Assembly (NCBI GenBank): GCA_030680805.1 | Contig: JAUXUK010000103.1 | Span: forward strand, 1 to 38,642 | Direction of reading: 5' to 3' | DNA length: 38,642 bases | Source: Sulfuritalea sp. | Lineage (GTDB): Bacteria; Pseudomonadota; Gammaproteobacteria; Burkholderiales; Rhodocyclaceae | Part shown: piece by piece, positions 22,581 through 30,500 of the stretch | How the letters are laid out: every line of letters begins with the position of its first letter | How positions within the stretch are numbered: the stretch's first letter is position 1 | Made by a program: the position numbers and the translations under genes | Notes under the pieces: model-generated | The model's database searches: none | Told to the model about the DNA's origin: nothing | What the model saw: only the letters and a program-made list of their open reading frames with translations

Positions 22581-23798
22581 ATGCCCATTGAAGTCTTCTC
22601 TCCGGCCAGCGTGCGCCGCGTGCTGGTGACCAAGCTGCGCCATCACGGCGACGTCCTGCTCGCCTCGCCGGTGATTTCGATGCTCAAGCGCCTTGCCCCG
22701 CAATGCGAGGTCGATGCCCTGGTTTACGCCGATACCGCGCCGATGCTGGAGGACCACCCCGCGTTGGCGCAACTGCATTTGATCGACCGCAACTGGAAGC
22801 GACAAGGCTTGTGGACGCAGGCCGCTGCCGAATGGAAACTGATTTCCCGCTTGCGGGCGCGGCGCTACGATCTTGTCGTGCACCTCTCGGTGCATACGCG
22901 CGGCACCTGGCTGGTGCGCCTGTTGCAGCCGCGCTGGTCGGTCGCGCCCCGATCGCGCGACGGCTTCTGGGCGAACAGTTTTACCCACCTTTATCCGGCG
23001 CAGTCCCACCCGCAGCGCCACACCGTCGAAACCAACCTCGACAGCCTGCGCGCCCTGGGGCTGGAACCGACGGCCACGGACAAAGCCGTGACCCTGGTGC
23101 CGGGGGCGAAGGCCGAGGCGCGTGTCGCCGGCTTGCTTGCCGAGCACGGCGCGCCGGCGGGCGGTTTCGTCCATGTCCATCCCGCCTCGCGCTGGCCCTT
23201 CAAGTGCTGGCCCGCGCATCGGGTAGCGGCCCTGTGCGATGAACTGGCAGCGAAAGGCCTGCCCATTGTGCTGACTTCGGCGCCGGATGCGAATGAGAAG
23301 GCGCTGATCGCCGAGGTGCGGGCGGCGCGCGACAAGATCGCCTTGCTCTGCACTACCTTCGGGTCGCCGCCAGCGCCGAGTTTTGACTTGTCAGGCCAGC
23401 TCTCGCTCAAGGAACTCGCCGCCCTCACGGCGCGCGCCAGGCTTTTTGTCGGCGTCGATTCGGCACCGATGCACATCGCCGCTGCGATGGGTACGCCGGT
23501 AGTTGCCATCTTCGGCCCCTCGGGCGATATGGAGTGGGGGCCGTGGGGCGAAGGAAACAGGATCGTTGCCTCGAACACGCATCCCTGTCGTCCCTGCGGC
23601 CTGGCCGGTTGCAACGACAGCAAGGTCAGCGACTGCCTGACAACGTTGCCTGTGGCACAGGTACTTGCTGCCTGCGAGGAACTATTGGCCATCCCCCCGA
23701 CCCCCTGCCCAGGGCAGGGGGTGACGGAGGTTCGCCGCGTTGCGGCTCCGTCCATTGATGGTTCCACCTTGGGACGGCCCGGCGGCGGAACGGCATGA
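22581..23798 (+). CDS. waaQ: LPS heptosyltransferase, WaaQ (heptosyltransferase III) type, with repeat-derived tail
   Basis: A 405-residue GT9-family enzyme that adds a heptose to the LPS core at the inner face of the inner membrane. Landmarks are VLVTKLRHHGDVLLASPVI at the N terminus, HPASRWPFKCWP in the middle, and FVGVDSAPMHIAAAMGTPVVAIFGPSG, then CRPCGLAGCNDSKVSDCL, the cysteine-rich end typical of the WaaQ group. The expected end is near LAACEELL (about residue 370). The last 33 residues or so are encoded by a REP-like repeat (23700-23752) and the bases after it, are rich in Pro and Gly, and are probably not part of the fold. The stop overlaps the next start (ATGA). Confidence 0.9.
   Translation: MPIEVFSPASVRRVLVTKLRHHGDVLLASPVISMLKRLAPQCEVDALVYADTAPMLEDHPALAQLHLIDRNWKRQGLWTQAAAEWKLISRLRARRYDLVVHLSVHTRGTWLVRLLQPRWSVAPRSRDGFWANSFTHLYPAQSHPQRHTVETNLDSLRALGLEPTATDKAVTLVPGAKAEARVAGLLAEHGAPAGGFVHVHPASRWPFKCWPAHRVAALCDELAAKGLPIVLTSAPDANEKALIAEVRAARDKIALLCTTFGSPPAPSFDLSGQLSLKELAALTARARLFVGVDSAPMHIAAAMGTPVVAIFGPSGDMEWGPWGEGNRIVASNTHPCRPCGLAGCNDSKVSDCLTTLPVAQVLAACEELLAIPPTPCPGQGVTEVRRVAAPSIDGSTLGRPGGGTA
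23700..23752. repeat. REP-like element, copy 2, inside the 3' end of the heptosyltransferase gene
   Basis: ACCCCCTGCCC-A-GGGCAGGGGGT (23700-23722) is a perfect eleven-base-arm hairpin. It is followed by a second hairpin (23723-23752) with outer stem GACGGA/TCCGTC and inner stem GCCGC/GCGGC. The second part matches copy 1 at 22151-22190 in layout and in shared words. The element is in frame and is translated as part of the heptosyltransferase tail. Confidence 0.7.
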
Positions 23799-24880
23799 AG
23801 CTCGCCATCGTCCGCCAGAAGTACACGCCCTTCGGCGGTGCCGAGCGCTTCATCGAGCGCGCTCTGGCAGCGCTCAGGGCGAAGGGCGTCGATGTCTCGA
23901 TCGTGGCGCGAGAATGGCAGGGCGACCTGCAGGGCGTGCGCGTCGATCCGCTTTATCTCGGCCGCACCTGGCGCGACGCCGGATTTTCCCGCGGCGTGCA
24001 GCGACTGATGGCGCAGAAGCAATTCGACTTGGTGCAAAGCCACGAGCGGATCCCCGGCTGCGACATCTACCGCGCCGGCGACGGGGTCCACGCCACCTGG
24101 CTGGAGTTGCGCAAAAAGCCGCTCGATAGATTTGCGCCATGGCATCGCTACACGCTCGCGGCCGAGGCGGAGATGTTTCGTCATCCGAAACTGCGCGCGG
24201 TGATCTGCAATTCGCGCATGGTGCGGGACGATATTGCGCGCCGCTTCGGCGTCGCCGACGACAAACTGCATGTCATTTACAGCGGCGTCGATCTGGACGC
24301 CTTCCATCCGCGCCTACGTGACGAGCAGGGGTGGGCCTTGCGCGAAAAGACCGGCGTCGGCGCGTCGACCCCTGTGCTGCTCTTCGTCGGTTCCGGCTAC
24401 CAGCGCAAGGGTTTGCCGACCCTGCTGCGTGCCTTGTCACAGATGTCGCGCAGCGATGCCCGGCTCTGGGTGGTCGGCCGCGACAAGGACGAGATGCTGA
24501 TGCGCAAGCTGGCGCAAACCCTGGGCGTCGATGAGCGCGTGCTGTTCCTTGGCGCGCAGACCGACGTCAAGCCGTTTTATGGCGCTGCGGATGTGTTCGC
24601 CCTGCCGACGCTCTACGATCCCTTTCCCAATGCCGCGCTGGAGGCATTGGCCTGCGGCCTGCCGCTGGTCACCACCACCACCTGCGGTGCGGCGGAGCTA
24701 GTCACGACGGACAACGGCCTGGTAGTTTCCGCCGGCGACGAGAGGGCTCTCGCCACTAGTCTCGATGCCTTGTGCGGCCGCGCGCCGTCGATGCGCGATG
24801 CCGCCCGCGCCAGCGTCGCCCATCTCGACCTGGCGCAGATGGCGGCGCAATTGATGGCGCTCTACTCCCGGCTGGTATAA
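23795..24880 (+). CDS. Glycosyltransferase family 4, WaaG-like (LPS core)
   Basis: A 361-residue GT-B enzyme. The N terminus MKLAIVRQKYTPFGGAERFIERAL and the following ERIPGCDIYRAGDGVHATWL are typical of WaaG, the UDP-glucose:heptose glucosyltransferase of the LPS core. The donor-binding half has LLFVGSGYQRKGLPTLLRAL and the EX7E-type segment in LYDPFPNAALEALACGLP. It acts on the cytoplasmic side of the inner membrane. The ATG overlaps the heptosyltransferase stop, so both form one plus-strand operon. Its last 19 bases overlap the end of the convergent glycosyltransferase gene. Donor sugar is not certain. Confidence 0.88.
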   Translation: MKLAIVRQKYTPFGGAERFIERALAALRAKGVDVSIVAREWQGDLQGVRVDPLYLGRTWRDAGFSRGVQRLMAQKQFDLVQSHERIPGCDIYRAGDGVHATWLELRKKPLDRFAPWHRYTLAAEAEMFRHPKLRAVICNSRMVRDDIARRFGVADDKLHVIYSGVDLDAFHPRLRDEQGWALREKTGVGASTPVLLFVGSGYQRKGLPTLLRALSQMSRSDARLWVVGRDKDEMLMRKLAQTLGVDERVLFLGAQTDVKPFYGAADVFALPTLYDPFPNAALEALACGLPLVTTTTCGAAELVTTDNGLVVSAGDERALATSLDALCGRAPSMRDAARASVAHLDLAQMAAQLMALYSRLV

Positions 24881-25998
24881 GCCGTGGCGTCGGCCACCAC
24901 CGGGCGCAGCCGTTCGACGAAGGCTTCGAAGGAAAAGCGCGCGAGGTGTGTGTCGGCCAGTTCCGGTTTCGGCCTGGCCCGGCCCGCCCGCAATTCGTCG
25001 AGCAGGCGGCCGAAATCGGCGCCGCCATCCTGGCGCGGATCGCGGTAAAGAAAACCGGTCAGGGCGTTGGTCACGGTTTCGGTGAAGGGCGGCGCATGCA
25101 CGGCGATCACCGGCGTGCCGCAGGCCTGCGCCTCGATGATGTTGAGGCCCAGCGCTTCCTTTTCCGGCAGGCCGGAGAGCAGGTAGTCAAGCTGCGGGTA
25201 GATCGCGGCGACGTTGCCCTGCTGGCCCCAGAAGCGCACCTGCCCGGGCGGCAGTGCGGCGAGCGCGCGGTCGAGATCGCGCACCGAGGCATAGCCGCCG
25301 CTGCCGAAGATTTCCAGATTCACTTCCGGATGGCGCGCGAGCGCCGACGCCAGATGCGAGAACAGCAGCGGGAACTGCTTGATCGGGGTCAGGCGCGAAA
25401 CGATTCCCAGCGTGAGGCCGGGACGCCGTTCGAACGCCGGATGCGGGCGCAGCATTTCGACGAGAGGTTCGATCACGCCCAGCAGGCGGTCGCGACCCTT
25501 GCGTCGATCCCAGTCGTAGCGGCTGGTGCGGAGTATTTGCGAGCCACCACCGGGCCGGGCATCGACATCGGCCACCCCATACAACGGCTGGTCCCAAGCC
25601 GGCAGCCCGGTCGCCAGCAGTCCGTCTTTCACCCAGCCGGAGACAGCATAGACGCGATCATGATTGGCAAAGGCGGCGGGATCGCGCCCCTGCACCGGCA
25701 TGTGGGCGATCGCGCTGCGCAGGCGCCCCGGAACCGCGACACGTAAGCTCGAGGGCAGGGGTCCGTGCGACAGCAGCCAGACGGGTCCGGCGGGCAGGTG
25801 ATGCGGCAAATCGGCCGCATCGGCGACGGCAATGCGTTCGGTGTCGGCAGGCAACCCGAGCCGGTCCCAGAACCCGGCGCCCGGATGCACCAGCAAGCGC
25901 GTCGGCACGCCGAGCTGCGACAAGGCGCGGCAAAGGAAGGCGGTGTAGACCTCGCCGCCGCCGAAGTGAGACTGGAGGTTGATCTGGACGAGCTTCAT
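24862..25998 (-). CDS. Glycosyltransferase family 4
   Basis: A 378-residue GT-B glycosyltransferase. N terminus MKLVQINLQSHFGGGEVYTAFLCRAL has the glycine-rich acceptor-side loop. The C-terminal half has GIVSRLTPIKQFPLLFSHLA and EKEALGLNIIEAQACGTPVIA, the nucleotide-sugar binding region with the two glutamates. The ATG at 25998 overlaps the O-antigen ligase stop by four bases. A longer in-frame start lies within the ligase gene. Its 3' end overlaps the convergent WaaG-like gene by 19 bases. Substrate unknown. It is the last gene of the long minus-strand LPS run. Confidence 0.87.
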   Translation of the reverse strand: MKLVQINLQSHFGGGEVYTAFLCRALSQLGVPTRLLVHPGAGFWDRLGLPADTERIAVADAADLPHHLPAGPVWLLSHGPLPSSLRVAVPGRLRSAIAHMPVQGRDPAAFANHDRVYAVSGWVKDGLLATGLPAWDQPLYGVADVDARPGGGSQILRTSRYDWDRRKGRDRLLGVIEPLVEMLRPHPAFERRPGLTLGIVSRLTPIKQFPLLFSHLASALARHPEVNLEIFGSGGYASVRDLDRALAALPPGQVRFWGQQGNVAAIYPQLDYLLSGLPEKEALGLNIIEAQACGTPVIAVHAPPFTETVTNALTGFLYRDPRQDGGADFGRLLDELRAGRARPKPELADTHLARFSFEAFVERLRPVVADATAYTSRE

Positions 25999-27278
25999 GA
26001 ATCCGTCCGCGGATTCTTCATGCCCGCGAGCAGCACCCCGATGATGAATGCGAACAGCCCCAGTCGCCAACCCGACAAGTGACCATCGAGCAGGCAGCGC
26101 AGCAGGTAGCCGCCGACGAAGAATGCCAGCAGCAGCGCCTGCGCGTCCTGTCGGTCGCGGAACTGCTTCCATCCGTCACGAATTGCAATTCCAGCCGCAG
26201 CCAGCAGCAGTGCCAACCCCGGCAATCCCGTTCCAAGCGCAAAATCCAACCAGCCGCTGTGGCTGCTGCCCAAACCGGCGTGGCCGTGCTTTAGCGCAAT
26301 CGCGCGACCGAAGGCATCGTGGCCAAAGCCGATACCCAGTGGGTGCTCGGCAATGAAGTCGAGTGACTTGCGTGCCCACGCGGCACGCAAGTAGGCGGAT
26401 GTTTCAAGTGGCGCACCGGAGGGAGTGACCGGCTGCGTGGAGTTATCGGCAGCCATCCAGTAAGTGCTGGGTGATGACCAGCCGACGAAAGAAGATTCGC
26501 GCAGGCTTTGCCAGCGGCTGTCGAAGCTCAGCGTCCCAACGCCGAGCAGCATCACCAACCCAATTGCGGCTGCGGCGATATTGCGTTGACGCGATTGCCC
26601 ATTGAGCAACACCAGACAGGCAAGCAGAAGCAGGGAAAGGGAAATGACGGTGCTATTGCGCGATTGCAGTGCAAGGTCTGAAATCAGCGACAGGCACAGC
26701 AACGCCCAACCGGATCGCCGACCAAAGGCCAGCGGTGAATATCGTCTCATAGTCCAAACCAGTCGATCCGTCAGGAGCAGGGCCAGAAAGAAGCTGTTGA
26801 GCGTCCCATGGTAGTCATAGGCTCCGAACGGTGTTTTCTTGAAGGGCCAGGAGCCGGTGTCAAACCCGATCGCTGACTGCCACCCAAGCAGCCAGATCAT
26901 GTGCGCAGCGAGTGCGATCGCCGCCGCCCGCGCCGTCTCTTCCCGCGGCAGCTGCGTTGCAGCCCAGGCGGCCAGCGCGCCGAGCAGAAGCGGCATCAGC
27001 CAGTTGGCGCGGAACTGGTCGAGCGCGAGAGTCGGCTCTGGCGCTACGGCAGCCGAGTGAAAAACGATCCAGGCCGTGAGCGCAAGAAGCCACCAGGCGG
27101 CGGGTTTCAGCCATGGCGCCGGCCTCGGCAGGGACGTGCGAGAGGTCCATAGCAGCGCGCCGATTCCGATTGCGAGCAGCAGGTTGCGCAGCGCGATGGT
27201 ATGCGGGATCGGGAAGACAAATACGACTGCGGCGAGCCATACTTTCCAGAACCATGTCATAGTGGCTGCCGGCATCAT
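25995..27278 (-). CDS. waaL: O-antigen ligase/polymerase-type membrane protein (WaaL-like)
   Basis: A 427-residue polytopic protein with about ten to twelve hydrophobic segments, of the Wzy_C/WaaL superfamily. The large periplasmic loop near the C-terminal third carries HPLGIGFGHDAFG and GLGSSHSGWLDFALGTGLPGL, the latter containing the conserved histidine of this family. WaaL joins finished O-antigen to the lipid A core in the periplasm. Wzy polymerases look similar, so a polymerase role remains possible. The start chosen is ATG 27278, overlapping the GT2 stop (ATGA). The frame is open further upstream but that part overlaps the GT2 gene. Confidence 0.82.
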   Translation of the reverse strand: MMPAATMTWFWKVWLAAVVFVFPIPHTIALRNLLLAIGIGALLWTSRTSLPRPAPWLKPAAWWLLALTAWIVFHSAAVAPEPTLALDQFRANWLMPLLLGALAAWAATQLPREETARAAAIALAAHMIWLLGWQSAIGFDTGSWPFKKTPFGAYDYHGTLNSFFLALLLTDRLVWTMRRYSPLAFGRRSGWALLCLSLISDLALQSRNSTVISLSLLLLACLVLLNGQSRQRNIAAAAIGLVMLLGVGTLSFDSRWQSLRESSFVGWSSPSTYWMAADNSTQPVTPSGAPLETSAYLRAAWARKSLDFIAEHPLGIGFGHDAFGRAIALKHGHAGLGSSHSGWLDFALGTGLPGLALLLAAAGIAIRDGWKQFRDRQDAQALLLAFFVGGYLLRCLLDGHLSGWRLGLFAFIIGVLLAGMKNPRTDS

Positions 27279-28252
27279 GTTCCCGTGCCGCCCAGCCATG
27301 AGCGCAGCCAGTGACGTGCGACACGGCGACGCTGCGCGCTGTCGCGGGCGTGGCGCCAGAGCAGACTCAGGAAGCCATCGCTGCGCAGGCGGCGCAAGGT
27401 GGCGGCCGCGGCCTGCCGGTCGGACATCTTCGGCAGCTTGTGGAACACCGAGAGGGCGCCATCGACCATGTGATGTTGGAGCAGCCGGTGCAGTTCGGGA
27501 TCGTCGTTCAGCGTAGCGCACATAGCGCCCAGTGCTTCAGCGTTCACCACGCTGCTGTCGATGATGGCCTGCAGCCGGCGCTGGCTCTGCTCGGGCGTGA
27601 AGCTGCGCAGGGGAATGCGGTAATGCACCGCGATATGCCCGGTATAGCGCACGCGCCGCGCCGCCAGCAACGCCTGTGTGGTCCAGATCACGTCCTCGTG
27701 GATCAGGCGCGGAATGAAGCGGAAGCCGTTGGCCTCGATGAAGTCGCGGCGGTACAGGTGCATCCAGACCATGTGCAGGAAGCGCCCGGCGCGCAGGCGC
27801 CGGCGCAGCCATTCGCAGCCGGGAATGACGTCCGTAGGTTCCGCGTCGGCATAGATCGCGTAATCCATTTCACGGTTCTCGAAGTGATAGTTGGCATTCA
27901 GCAATACCATGTCGAGTTGTTCGTCTTCCGCCAGCCGCAGCGCCTCGGCGTAGGCGTCGGGCGAGACGAAATCGTCCGAGTCGACGAAGGCGAGGTACTT
28001 GCCGCGCGCCGCGTCGAGCCCGGTATTGCGCGCGGCCGAAAGCCCGCCGTTTTCCTGGCGGATTACGCGCATCTGCGGCAGGCGCGGCGCGAACCCGGCA
28101 AGGATGGCCGGACAGTCGTCGGTCGAGCCGTCGTCGACGACGATGATCTCGTCGGGCTGCGGGGCTAGTGAGGCGAGGCTCTCCAGGCAGCGCGGCAGGT
28201 AGGGTGCGACGTTGTAGACCGGGACGACCAGCGAGAGCAGCGGCTGGTTCAC
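27275..28252 (-). CDS. Glycosyltransferase family 2
   Basis: A 325-residue GT-A enzyme. The N-terminal domain reads LLSLVVPVYNVAPYLPRCLESL, then IIVVDDGSTDDC, then ENGGLSAARNTGLDAARGKYLAFVDSDDF, where the last aspartates form the metal- and donor-binding DXD site. Similar enzymes add galactose, GlcNAc or glucose in capsule and O-antigen synthesis. The start is GTG at 28252 (GTGA overlap with the CgeB-like gene). An ATG at 28282 would add ten residues and overlap more. Donor unknown. Confidence 0.88.
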   Translation of the reverse strand: MNQPLLSLVVPVYNVAPYLPRCLESLASLAPQPDEIIVVDDGSTDDCPAILAGFAPRLPQMRVIRQENGGLSAARNTGLDAARGKYLAFVDSDDFVSPDAYAEALRLAEDEQLDMVLLNANYHFENREMDYAIYADAEPTDVIPGCEWLRRRLRAGRFLHMVWMHLYRRDFIEANGFRFIPRLIHEDVIWTTQALLAARRVRYTGHIAVHYRIPLRSFTPEQSQRRLQAIIDSSVVNAEALGAMCATLNDDPELHRLLQHHMVDGALSVFHKLPKMSDRQAAAATLRRLRSDGFLSLLWRHARDSAQRRRVARHWLRSWLGGTGT

Positions 28253-29226
28253 GATAGCCTCCCCCGCTTGCCTTCGTGCCATGCCAGCAGCGCTTCATGC
28301 AGGGTCGCCGCGCGATGGGCGTAAGTGTGGTGCGCCATGACGTGGGCGTGACAGCGTTCGGCCAAGTCACGCGCGGCAGCGAAGTTCGCCAGCCGGAACT
28401 CGATTTGCGCGACGCAATCATCCAGCCCGTCGAACTCGGCCCAGTTGTTCCCTGGCGTGAAGTCGTCCTTGGCATGCGTGCGACGGTCGCAGAGCAGGAG
28501 GCCGCCGCAAGCCGGAATTCCGTAGCAGCGCTCGGGCAGGCCCGATGCCAGTGGCGCACCATAGTCGCAGGAGGCGCCGAAGTTGAGGTTGATGCGGCTC
28601 TTCTGAATCAGGGCCACCTGCTCTTCGACGCTCATGCCGGCCGATTCGCGGAACAGGAAGCGGATACCGCGCACGGCCAGCCGCTCGCCCAGCGCCGCAA
28701 AGAACTCCTGGCGGCTGCGCATTTCCTTGTAGCGAAGACCGTCCATGGCGCCGAAGAAGCTGACGTCATGTTCATAGCGGGCCGGGTCGCGCAGTTCGGC
28801 GAGCGTTGCGCCGTGCAGGTGATAACGAGTTGTGTCGGCGGCATTGGCGAGGTAGAGCTGGCTGTCGGCGAAGCGGCGTCTCGCGTCGACCAGGCTGTGC
28901 GTCGCGTAGATGTCGTAGAGGCGCCCGCGGTCCAGCCAGTCCAGTCGCCACGCGGCGCGATTGAGGTAGTGCGGCGCATCCTGGTTCCAGACGAACAGCG
29001 GGATGCCCTGCCGGCGCAGAAAGCGATGCATGCCCCATGTCGTCAGCGGATGGCGCAGGCCTTCGTAGAACCAGGTGTAGGCGCCGAGGATGCGTTGGGG
29101 TTCGCTGCGGTCGGCATCCTGCCAGCGCCGACTTTCGCGCAGGCTCAGGCCGCGCGCCTTCATCTCGCGGCGCACTGCCGGATGCAGGCTGCCGTGGGCG
29201 ATCAGCAGGACATCTCTAACGGTCAT
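28249..29226 (-). CDS. CgeB-like glycosyltransferase
   Basis: A 325-residue protein of the group annotated as spore maturation protein CgeB, a GT-B-like glycosyltransferase common in polysaccharide clusters. Visible features are WNQDAPHYLNR, YDIYATHSLVD, EHDVSFFGAMDGLRYKEMRSRQEFFAAL, LNFGASCDYGAPLASGLPERCYGI and CGGLLLCDRR, which match the C-terminal Glyco_trans_1_2 region. ATG 29226 overlaps the FkbM-type stop (ATGA). No membrane segment. Substrate unknown. Confidence 0.78.
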   Translation of the reverse strand: MTVRDVLLIAHGSLHPAVRREMKARGLSLRESRRWQDADRSEPQRILGAYTWFYEGLRHPLTTWGMHRFLRRQGIPLFVWNQDAPHYLNRAAWRLDWLDRGRLYDIYATHSLVDARRRFADSQLYLANAADTTRYHLHGATLAELRDPARYEHDVSFFGAMDGLRYKEMRSRQEFFAALGERLAVRGIRFLFRESAGMSVEEQVALIQKSRINLNFGASCDYGAPLASGLPERCYGIPACGGLLLCDRRTHAKDDFTPGNNWAEFDGLDDCVAQIEFRLANFAAARDLAERCHAHVMAHHTYAHRAATLHEALLAWHEGKRGRLS

Positions 29227-29936
29227 TCGGGCCGATGAAAGAAGAACACATTCTTGCGAATCAGCGAAAAGTCCAGCGCGAATCCCTGCGCCACCAGCCC
29301 GGCGAACATCTCCGAAAGCAGGCGGTCGCCGAGCACGTCAGGATGGGTTTCGACGCAAATCTTCTTCACCGTCGATAGGTTGGCGCCGGCGAAGAATTCC
29401 GCTTCGCCACCCTCGATGTCCACGATCAGGAAGCTGGGCCTGACTCGCGCGAGTTCGCTGTTGAGGTCGAGCTGCTTGACGGTGATCGAGCGGCCGCCGG
29501 TGCGATGCGCCGACGAAGCCCAGAAGTCGTCTTCGAGGTGGAACTCGCGTTCGCCGTCGCCCTGCGCCAGCAGGGCGTTGATCAGCGTCGGTGCGACATT
29601 GTTCCTGGCGTGGGATTCGCGGATCAGCGGAATCAGCTCCGGGTTGGCCTCGTAGGCGAACACGTTTGCCGCCCCGACAAGCTTGGCGCAGTATGCGGAA
29701 AGGAAGCCGAGCCCGGCGCCGACTTCGAACACCACATCATTGGTCGCGAGGCGCTTCGAGATGATCTCGATTTCCTTCGCCTCGTAGTCGCCCATATAAA
29801 TTTCGCGGGCGATGCCCGGCGACACCAGCGCATGTTTCACCGGTAGCAGCACGCCGTGGTTGTCCGCCCAGTCGGGCTGCCTGAAGCGCCAGGCCAGCTT
29901 CTTCAGCTTGCGTGCCGTGCGGCCGTTCTTGCGCAT
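29223..29936 (-). CDS. FkbM-family methyltransferase
   Basis: A 237-residue SAM-dependent methyltransferase. Motif I is VVFEVGAGLGFLSAYCAKLVGA, followed by VFAYEANPELIPLIRESHARN. The FkbM feature FLIVDIEGGEAEFF lies near residue 168. Family members O-methylate sugars or polyketides. In this cluster a sugar of the glycan is the likely target. It overlaps the CgeB-like gene by four bases downstream and lies three bases after the acyltransferase stop. Confidence 0.87.
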   Translation of the reverse strand: MRKNGRTARKLKKLAWRFRQPDWADNHGVLLPVKHALVSPGIAREIYMGDYEAKEIEIISKRLATNDVVFEVGAGLGFLSAYCAKLVGAANVFAYEANPELIPLIRESHARNNVAPTLINALLAQGDGEREFHLEDDFWASSAHRTGGRSITVKQLDLNSELARVRPSFLIVDIEGGEAEFFAGANLSTVKKICVETHPDVLGDRLLSEMFAGLVAQGFALDFSLIRKNVFFFHRPE

Positions 29937-29939
29937 GGT

Positions 29940-30500
29940 CTATTCCCTGTACTTTTTGATCGTGGCCGGAACTCCGGCGACTACTGCATAGGCCGGCACA
30001 TCCTCGCGTACTACTGCGCCGGCCGCTACTACCGCGCCGTCGCCGATGGTGACGCCGGCGAGAATGATCGAATTCGCGCCAAGCCAGACGTCGCATCCGA
30101 TGCGTATCGGTCGTGCATCCACCGGCTGCGAACGGATCGTTGCGTCGCGTGCATGGCGATGCTGGTAGGAAATGATGCGGACGCCGGGGCCGATCAGTGT
30201 GTCTGCGCCGATATCGACACCGCCCGTGCCATTGACGATGCAGTAGTTGTTGACCTCGACCCGGTCGCCCAGTCGCACGCCGCCATTGCCGCCCTGCACG
30301 TAGGCATAGCGGTTCAGCGTCACCTTGTCGCCGAAGCTCACGCCGGGACTGCGCGAGGCATCGACAGAGGCATCGGCGTGGATCTTGCAGCCCCGTCCCA
30401 GCACGACGAGATCGTGGCCCTTGATATAGGCGGAGAAGGACACCCGGTTGCCGGCGCGGCGCTGCTGCACGATAAACAGAAGATGCTTGATGAGGTTCAC
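29940..30500 (-). CDS. Hexapeptide-repeat (LbH) acyltransferase
   Basis: A 186-residue left-handed beta-helix protein of the CatB/WcaF/NodL type. Repeats of the hexapeptide pattern run through most of the chain, for example VRLGDRVEVNNYCIV, VDIGADTLIGPGVRI, IRIGCDVWLGANSIILAGVTIGDGAVV and AAGAVVREDVPAYAVVAG. His in YQHRHAR is a candidate catalytic base. The likely job is O-acetylation of a sugar. The start is GTG 30500, overlapping the asnB stop. The longer frame upstream lies inside asnB. Confidence 0.85.
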   Translation of the reverse strand: MNLIKHLLFIVQQRRAGNRVSFSAYIKGHDLVVLGRGCKIHADASVDASRSPGVSFGDKVTLNRYAYVQGGNGGVRLGDRVEVNNYCIVNGTGGVDIGADTLIGPGVRIISYQHRHARDATIRSQPVDARPIRIGCDVWLGANSIILAGVTIGDGAVVAAGAVVREDVPAYAVVAGVPATIKKYRE

